Assembly (NCBI GenBank): GCA_024277485.1
Contig: JAJRVA010000195.1
Coordinates: 1-18,341, forward strand
Source: Deltaproteobacteria bacterium
GTDB lineage: Bacteria; Desulfobacterota; Desulfobulbia; Desulfobulbales; Desulfobulbaceae
Direction: 5' to 3'
DNA length: 18,341 nucleotides
The translations under genes were made by a program, and so were the position numbers. Each line of letters begins with the position of its first letter. Position 1 is the stretch's first letter. Of the stretch, positions 14,299 to 18,341 are shown in pieces. The notes under the pieces were generated by a model. The model made no database searches. It saw only the letters and a program-made list of their open reading frames with translations, and had not been told where the DNA came from.

Positions 14299-15110
14299 AA
14301 TACATTCCCCGCCGGCCGGGCCGCAATGTCAATGTTACGCCCACATCACCTCTGCGGGATTTTTTTGTCATGCTCACAGGAGTTCTCCTGCTGCTGGTAA
14401 CAGCCTATTTCCTGCTGGGTCTGCTTGTTGATTTCATGGTCCCCAGGATTTCTCCTGACACGGAAAAGCTGATAAGTACTTTTTTTTTCAAAGGGGAATC
14501 TGAAAAGAATGCCACTGGCGGAGAGGAACAGAAGCTCCAGAAACTGGTCGACCGGCTGCAGGACAGCTGCAGAGACCTGCCTTACCGGCTGCAGGTCGAG
14601 GTGGTTGATGATGAGATGATCAATGCCATGGCCCTGCCGGGCGGCCGCATAGTTCTTTTTTCCGGGCTGCTCGACAAGGCACGGTCGGAAAATGAACTGG
14701 CCTTTGTCCTGGCCCATGAGATGGGGCATTTTGCCAACAGGGATCACCTGAGCGGACTTGGCAGAGGGCTGGTGTTTATGGTTCTCAGTGTCAGCCTCTT
14801 CGGGCCGGACAGTGTCATAGGGGAGAAGATCGGTCAACTGCTGCAGGTCTCTGAACTCGGTTTTTCACGCAAGCATGAATCAATGGCCGATGAATCAGCC
14901 CTGCAGACAGTCAACTGCTACTACGGGCATGTTGCCGGGGCCGTGAACTTTTTTCAACATACATCGACAATGGAAGAAAATCTTTTTGCCGGCCATTACC
15001 TGTCAACCCATCCCCTGGATGAACAGAGAATAAGCCGCATAAAAGAGCTTGCCGAAGAAAGAGGGTACTCGCTCCGGGGGGAACTGGTACCCTTTGGTGG
15101 AGTGAAATAA
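14295..15110 (+). CDS. membrane-anchored M48-family zinc metalloprotease
   Basis: The protein has 271 residues starting at GTG. After a short basic N-terminus there is one membrane helix (about 24-46), then an M48 peptidase domain. The zinc motif HEMGH is at 141-145 (ligands His141, His145, catalytic Glu142), and the third ligand is Glu195 in ESMAD. NAMALPGGRIVLFSGLL and STHPLDEQR are typical M48 elements. M48 enzymes (HtpX, BepA, LoiP, Oma1 groups) act in membrane and envelope quality control; here the single N-terminal anchor suggests a domain outside the cytoplasm, but topology is inferred. The GTGA overlap couples it to the membrane-bound YbjQ-like protein. Confidence 0.92.
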   Translation: MKYIPRRPGRNVNVTPTSPLRDFFVMLTGVLLLLVTAYFLLGLLVDFMVPRISPDTEKLISTFFFKGESEKNATGGEEQKLQKLVDRLQDSCRDLPYRLQVEVVDDEMINAMALPGGRIVLFSGLLDKARSENELAFVLAHEMGHFANRDHLSGLGRGLVFMVLSVSLFGPDSVIGEKIGQLLQVSELGFSRKHESMADESALQTVNCYYGHVAGAVNFFQHTSTMEENLFAGHYLSTHPLDEQRISRIKELAEERGYSLRGELVPFGGVK

Positions 15111-15117
15111 GACACCC

Positions 15118-15411
15118 ATGCGAAAAATTGCAGGAAAGGACGATAACATTAAAAAAGGTATTCTGATTGTACTCGTGGTTTGTGGTTTTCTTGTCCCGGG
15201 CGCCCTGCTTGCCGATGAATGCATGGAAGGTGATTGCGACAACGGTATCGGTACCGGTTTCACCGAGGAGGGCAAGATATATGAGGGAGAATGGAAAGAC
15301 GGGTATCCCCATGGCAGGGGAACATTGTATATTGCCGGGGGCAAGATGATTACCGGAGAATGGGTGAAAGGGAAACTGGTCAGGGAAAAGAAGGAAGAAC
15401 AGGAGAAGTAG
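15118..15411 (+). CDS. small exported MORN-repeat protein
   Basis: The 97 residues start with a basic segment and a hydrophobic signal-like helix (about 14-31), with a likely cleavage site after ALLA near residue 32. The mature part has a CMEGDCDNG motif and about two to three MORN-type repeats (YEGEWKDGYPHGRGTLY, GEWVKGKL), ending in a Lys/Glu-rich tail. MORN repeats are beta-hairpin modules with no single function. The two cysteines in the mature protein could form a disulfide in the periplasm. The ATG is seven bases after the protease stop without a good ribosome site, so it may depend on coupled translation or start elsewhere. Confidence 0.75.
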   Translation: MRKIAGKDDNIKKGILIVLVVCGFLVPGALLADECMEGDCDNGIGTGFTEEGKIYEGEWKDGYPHGRGTLYIAGGKMITGEWVKGKLVREKKEEQEK

Positions 15412-15490
15412 TTTTCGGCCTGGCCGGACCGGTCTGTTCGGCCTGCTGCTTTGCTACGCTAAGGTTCAAGGAAAGGGAGGAGGTAAGGCG

Positions 15491-16126
15491 ATGAGAAAAT
15501 GGAAATGTACAGTATGCGGATATATCCATACCGGCGATGAGCCGCCTGATGAATGTCCCATGTGCGGGGCTGACAGGAGCAAGTTTGTGGAGATACTCCC
15601 TGAAGAAGGTGATGCTGCCGGTTCAGGTGCGACAGGGCCTGATACCGGGGAAGTGCGGCCGACAATGGGCGAAAGGCTGGCCGACCTGGTGCTGCAGAAG
15701 CACCTGCACCCCATTACCGTGCACACGCCGAACGGTATAGTCCCGGCTGCGGTCCTTTTTCTGCTGCTGGCATATATTTTCCAGTTGAGCAGTTTTGAGC
15801 TTGCCGCCTTCTACAACCTGGTGTTTGTTCTGCTTGCCATGCCGCTGGTGGTCCTCTCCGGTCTGATCGAGTGGCACCGGCATTACAAGGCTGCCGGAAC
15901 GACACTGTTCTTTACCAAGATAGGATGCGGCATGGTGGTGATGACAAGCCTTCTCATCCTTGTTCTATGGCGCATCGCTGACCCGGAAGTGGCGGCGCCC
16001 GCTTCATCAACGAGGTGGATATATTTCCTGATTCATGTCATTGCACTCGCTGCGGTAGGTTTGGCAGGGCAACTGGGCGGAAAACTGGTGTTTGGCAAAA
16101 AGAGGGAAAAAACTATTTCGGCCTGA
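15491..16126 (+). CDS. rubredoxin-like domain fused to DUF2231-type membrane domain
   Basis: This 211-residue fusion starts with a rubrerythrin-type rubredoxin domain: Cys6, Cys9, Cys22 and Cys25 in WKCTVCGYIHTGDEPPDECP, expected to hold one iron ion and carry single electrons. A flexible acidic linker (about 36-60) leads to a four-helix membrane domain with HPITVHTPNG (about 76-85), EWHRHYK and LIHVIALA. The histidines fit a DUF2231-like domain, possibly binding heme. Together they suggest a membrane electron-transfer protein, perhaps linking quinones or heme to soluble rubredoxin partners; this is inference. There is no signal peptide before the rubredoxin part, so it should be cytoplasmic. 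AGGAGG is correctly spaced. It lies 79 nt after the MORN gene and may be in the same transcript. Confidence 0.87.
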   Translation: MRKWKCTVCGYIHTGDEPPDECPMCGADRSKFVEILPEEGDAAGSGATGPDTGEVRPTMGERLADLVLQKHLHPITVHTPNGIVPAAVLFLLLAYIFQLSSFELAAFYNLVFVLLAMPLVVLSGLIEWHRHYKAAGTTLFFTKIGCGMVVMTSLLILVLWRIADPEVAAPASSTRWIYFLIHVIALAAVGLAGQLGGKLVFGKKREKTISA

Positions 16127-16162
16127 CCTGCATCGGTATTTTTGAAAGTTGTGCTCTTCTCG

Positions 16163-16191
16163 TTGACTTCAGGGGGGCGGAAAGGTATAAT
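16163..16191 (+). promoter_or_regulatory. near-consensus sigma70 promoter
   Basis: TTGACT (16163-16168) is five of six to the -35 consensus; a 17-nt spacer leads to a perfect TATAAT (16186-16191). It is the best promoter in the window. Transcription should start near 16198, exactly at the base of a perfect stem. No plus-strand gene with a ribosome site follows for over 1.4 kb, so a small RNA or an antisense transcript is likely. Confidence 0.68.
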
Positions 16192-16197
16192 AGTATA

Positions 16198-16315
16198 TGC
16201 TGTTAGGGTAGTTATGTAATAATGAACACGAGCTGTATGGCTTTCAGTTCTCCTCCCTCTAACAGCACCCACCTATGCCCTGGCTGTTGTGGCTTACGGC
16301 CAGGGCATTCATTTT
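16198..16315 (+). ncRNA. candidate structured small RNA
   Basis: From the predicted start, TGCTGTTAG (16198-16206) pairs perfectly with CTAACAGCA (16259-16267) and GGG/CCC extends the helix past one bulged T. Then ATGCCCTGGC (16275-16284) pairs perfectly with GCCAGGGCAT (16299-16308) over a 14-base loop, followed by TCATTTTGTC, a weak terminator tail. The RNA would be about 115-120 nt. No match to 6S, SRP, tmRNA, RNase P or a common riboswitch was recognised. A 40-codon frame (16222-16344) lies inside, with a CPGCCG motif but no proper ribosome site. The 3' end is uncertain; a third hairpin at 16358-16389 could be included. Confidence 0.4.
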
Positions 16316-16357
16316 GTCTGCTCCGAGGTCGAAGGATACGCTGATACTGCCCAAATT

Positions 16358-16389
16358 GACCCCTCTTCCCGGCTCCAGAAAGAGGGGTC
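16358..16389. terminator. 10-bp perfect inverted repeat between candidate RNA and minus-strand gene
   Basis: GACCCCTCTT (16358-16367) pairs with AAGAGGGGTC (16380-16389) over a 12-base loop. It is 44 bases beyond the end of the minus-strand gene ending at 16434 and could end that transcript, the plus-strand RNA, or both. Neither side has a clear T tract, so the terminator reading is tentative. Confidence 0.4.
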
Positions 16390-16433
16390 TTCAAAAGGCC
16401 GACCTGATAAAATACTCTCCTCCCTTGATTTCA

Positions 16434-16856
16434 TCAGGCTGCACTGGAAGTTGACACCCATCTCAGGAAGAGCGGGTTGTCTGCAATGGCCTTGAGATCA
16501 GTAAAATACAGTCCGCCGAATTCCATGCTGCATTCCGGGCAACCCCGCAGCCAGAGTATGTGATGGCGGTATCGGTTTTTGGCAAATTTCCTGCATACCC
16601 ATTGACTGCTGCAGCACTCAAAGCAGTAGAGGAGAGTCCATTCGTCGCCCTGCAGGGCCTCGATACAGTCCTCACAAACCGGCACAACCATTTCCCGCAC
16701 TGCTACCTCCTCAATGTCATTCACGGTATAGCCGAAGGGCTGGATAATATAATCAACTGCTGCCCGTTTTTCATTTCCTGTGTCAGGACCATGGTTGAGT
16801 TCACAGTACTCTTCCGCCATGTGTGCGAGCAGTCCCAGTTTGTCAACAGCATCCAT
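16434..16856 (-). CDS. cysteine-rich protein of unknown function
   Basis: This 140-residue protein was not assigned to a family. A very good ribosome site AGGAGGGG (complement of 16861-16868) four bases before the ATG supports it. The N-terminal half is acidic and helical. The second half holds the cysteine pairs C61xxC64, C78xxC81-C82, C88 and C106xxC109, a likely zinc ribbon or other metal site, around the stretch RKFAKNRYRHHILWL (about 89-103). No signal peptide or membrane segment is present, so it is cytoplasmic. Zinc-ribbon folding is inferred from the cysteine spacing. It is alone on its strand; the candidate small RNA points toward its 3' end. Confidence 0.75.
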   Translation of the reverse strand: MDAVDKLGLLAHMAEEYCELNHGPDTGNEKRAAVDYIIQPFGYTVNDIEEVAVREMVVPVCEDCIEALQGDEWTLLYCFECCSSQWVCRKFAKNRYRHHILWLRGCPECSMEFGGLYFTDLKAIADNPLFLRWVSTSSAA

Positions 16857-17065
16857 GATTCCCCTCCTGTATGATAGAGTTGTTCAGGCCGCCTTTGCCC
16901 AAGGAGAAATGGTTTTGGAAAGAATAATGCAATTGCCATTCCGCATTTCCACAATAGCCATACATGAGAGAGGCTGCCTGGCAGCGGCAACAAAAAGGTG
17001 AATGCATGCTGGCAGTGATAAAAGTTGTGAATTCAGTATGTTAACGGAATGTTTCGAGGTCGGGG

Positions 17066-17124
17066 AGGGGAGGCTTCTCCCCTGGAAAAATATTCATGTT
17101 TTTTTTTCGGCCGGTAATCCGGCC
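17066..17124. repeat. two hairpins flanking a nine-T run
   Basis: AGGGGAG (17066-17072) pairs with CTCCCCT (17077-17083) over GCTT. Fifteen bases later come nine Ts (17099-17107), then GGCCGG (17109-17114) pairs with CCGGCC (17119-17124) over TAAT. On the plus strand the first hairpin with the delayed T run slightly resembles a terminator. On the minus strand the second hairpin is followed by A, not T. The role is unknown. Confidence 0.4.
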
Positions 17125-17620
17125 CCATCAGGTGACAAAAAAGGGCACAATGTTGCGAATCCGTGACGGTTTTGCGACAGGCCAGTTGTGCAGCGCTGTG
17201 AATGCAAAAGCCAAATATGTAATAAGCATGGGGCGTCATACTTGTCACGTCGCCCTGCCGGGTGTCCGATAACGGCATATCTACGGTGTTGGCAACTCTT
17301 TGATATCACACCAGGATCGTCATATGGTCAAGCCGTGTCACGATCAACATTGTTGTCGCCTCGAAGGTATCGCAGGTTCGCTATCTGTATCTGTACCGTT
17401 CTCGAACGTTCACGGATCCTGGAATATGCCCGGAGAGACGTAATTTGTCACTCGCTGCGGCCGGCAGAGATTGTTCCTGGAGCTGCGGCGTTGTTGCACC
17501 TGTCCTGTTTTCCGGAGAATAATGAATCTGAAAGCTTATTCCAATTGTCTGAAACAGAGATGTTTGATATATCTATATAATTGGTAGAAGGAAAGTCGCG
17601 AGGTTGCTTGCCGGCCGAAA

Positions 17621-17637
17621 AAATAAGCTGCTTATTT
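17621..17637. promoter_or_regulatory. 17-bp palindrome before the chemotaxis gene
   Basis: AAATAAGC-T-GCTTATTT is a perfect palindrome with its last base 24 nt before the ATG at 17662 and ahead of the ribosome site (17652-17657). It could be an operator at the promoter or a hairpin in the mRNA leader. No sigma28 or sigma54 promoter pattern could be supported around it. Confidence 0.35.
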
Positions 17638-17661
17638 AAACTTCACTGAAAAGAGGAAACA

Positions 17662-18341
17662 ATGGTGTTTCGATTTATGGAAAACATGAGCGTCAGATGG
17701 CGTCTGCTGGGTTTTATTTTTTGCCTGCTTCTTTTTATTATTCTGTCCGGAACAGGCGGTCTGATCGGCATGCGTGATACCAAACAGTCCCTCTCCCTGG
17801 TGTATAACAACAATGTCAAGCCCATGGAGGAGATGCGGCAGATACACGAACTGCTGATGTTTGATGTGGCAAGCACGGTTGAGAGGGTGCTGTATGAGCA
17901 GATAACCTACGGTGAAGCCGCAGGCAGGGTAGAAGCGGCAAGGACGAAGATTGACGAAAAGATTGATGAACTGCTTGATGCAGGCAAGGCAGGTGCGCAG
18001 GAGGGAGATGACTGGCTTGCCGATGACCGGGCCATGTTTGTTGAACTGAAGGGCCTGGTCAAGGATACACTCGCGGTCCTGCAGGCAAACAGTTTTGAAA
18101 AGGTCGACGAACTGTTTGCCCAGCGCCTGGAACCGTTCCTGGAACACTTTGCGAAAGAGATCAATACCCTGATCCTGGGAAGGATTGCATCTGTTGAGAC
18201 CGAGTATGACAGGGCGGAAAAAAGATTTATCTTTTCCCAGGCAGCGTTTGGCGCGACTATTCTTTTAGGCGTCTGCGTGGCCCTTTTTGTCGGTTTTTTC
18301 CTGATGCGCAGCATAAATGATCCCTTGAAGCGTCTCACAAA
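17662..18341 (+). CDS. methyl-accepting chemotaxis protein, N-terminal part (cut by window end)
   Basis: The frame is open from ATG 17662 to the last base (226 complete codons), so the gene continues beyond the window. The start has AGAGGA at 17652-17657. After a short basic N-terminus there is a membrane helix (about 15-37), then a helical sensor region of about 150 residues (NNVKPMEEMRQIHELL, ...RIASVETEYDRAEKRF) that fits the 4HB_MCP four-helix-bundle ligand-binding domain. A second membrane helix follows (about 194-215), and then MRSINDPLKRLT, the start of a HAMP domain. The signalling domain that would prove an MCP is not in view; a sensor kinase or cyclase with the same front end cannot be excluded. 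No chemotaxis genes lie nearby. Confidence 0.82.
   Translation, partial: MVFRFMENMSVRWRLLGFIFCLLLFIILSGTGGLIGMRDTKQSLSLVYNNNVKPMEEMRQIHELLMFDVASTVERVLYEQITYGEAAGRVEAARTKIDEKIDELLDAGKAGAQEGDDWLADDRAMFVELKGLVKDTLAVLQANSFEKVDELFAQRLEPFLEHFAKEINTLILGRIASVETEYDRAEKRFIFSQAAFGATILLGVCVALFVGFFLMRSINDPLKRLT

Larger units (their letters stand above)
16857..17661. other. 805-nt stretch without a supported gene
   Basis: No frame here has both a ribosome site and a protein-like sequence. It must contain the promoters of the minus-strand cysteine-rich gene and of the chemotaxis gene, though neither is clear. Visible structure: GCTGCC-T-GGCAGC (16973-16985); a hairpin pair with a nine-T run at 17066-17124; GATCGT/ACGATC around 17318-17348; and a 17-bp palindrome at 17621-17637. 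The open frame 17188-17580 (130 codons) has no ribosome site and an unnatural composition. A decayed gene or an unrecognised RNA is possible. Confidence 0.5.

Noticed and set aside
16198..16389. 6S RNA, SRP RNA, tmRNA or RNase P RNA
   Set aside because: None of their invariant motifs is present, and the helix layout (two or three separate hairpins) does not fit the 6S rod.
17033..17278. 81-codon minus-strand open frame
   Set aside because: It covers the hairpin/T-run block, has no ribosome site and no domain-like pattern.
17188..17580. 130-codon plus-strand open frame
   Set aside because: No ribosome site, cysteine- and arginine-heavy sequence without recognisable folds, and dense structure in the DNA beneath it; more likely chance openness in non-coding DNA.
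17591..17621. Sigma28 or sigma54 promoter for the chemotaxis gene
   Set aside because: GCCGAAAA and a GG-N10-GC pair can be found, but spacing or flanking bases do not fit either consensus well.
1..18341. CRISPR array, prophage, toxin-antitoxin or classical defence system
   Set aside because: No regular direct repeats, no phage or nuclease/toxin genes, and no integrase or transposase frames were found.

Overview
The window looks like the chromosome of a GC-rich, anaerobic Desulfobacterota (deltaproteobacterial) organism, probably near the Desulfobulbales. This is inferred from the mix of families: two radical-SAM enzymes including a DUF4080 B12-binding type, a rubredoxin-like membrane fusion, a metal-independent-looking AhpD relative, an orphan TatA and an MCP. 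No rRNA, tRNA, CRISPR array, phage module or complete insertion sequence is visible.

Layout. (1) 1-387 is a gene-free, strongly structured region ahead of a DEAD-box RNA helicase (deaD, 388-2109). The helicase is followed 50 nt later by an ABC-F ATPase of the YkpA/YbiT type (2160-3785), making a pair devoted to RNA and ribosome function. (2) A CBS-domain protein (3916-4362, minus) converges on that pair. Its upstream side holds a 141-bp palindromic element with 17-bp terminal inverted repeats and a 4-bp TTAT duplication (4393-4533), a good candidate for a miniature inverted-repeat transposable element. (3) 4741-11037 is a tight four-gene operon: adenine deaminase, a B12-binding/radical-SAM DUF4080 protein, an HI0933-family flavoprotein and a YgiQ-type radical-SAM protein, with junctions of 5, -1 and 2 nt. 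(4) An orphan tatA (11219-11407) meets a minus-strand AhpD-like protein tail to tail. (5) 12059-16126 is a plus-strand run: CDF metal transporter, PaaI-like thioesterase, two consecutive YbjQ-family proteins (the second membrane-anchored), a membrane M48 protease, a small exported MORN protein, and a rubredoxin-like/DUF2231 membrane fusion. Four of the junctions overlap or nearly touch.

(6) 16127-17661 is sparse. A near-consensus sigma70 promoter (TTGACT-17-TATAAT, 16163-16191) points at a stretch with two long perfect hairpins and no convincing ORF, so a small structured RNA is proposed there. Facing it on the minus strand is a 140-residue cysteine-rich protein of unknown function with a very strong ribosome binding site. 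About 800 nt without a supported gene follow. (7) A methyl-accepting chemotaxis protein begins at 17662 and runs off the window just as its HAMP domain starts.

Best leads: the MITE-like element, the promoter-plus-hairpins candidate RNA, the multi-hairpin deaD leader, the one-sided loss of an ATP site in the ABC-F protein, and the rubredoxin-DUF2231 fusion at the end of the YbjQ/M48 run. All functional statements rest on motifs recognised by eye; no search was run.
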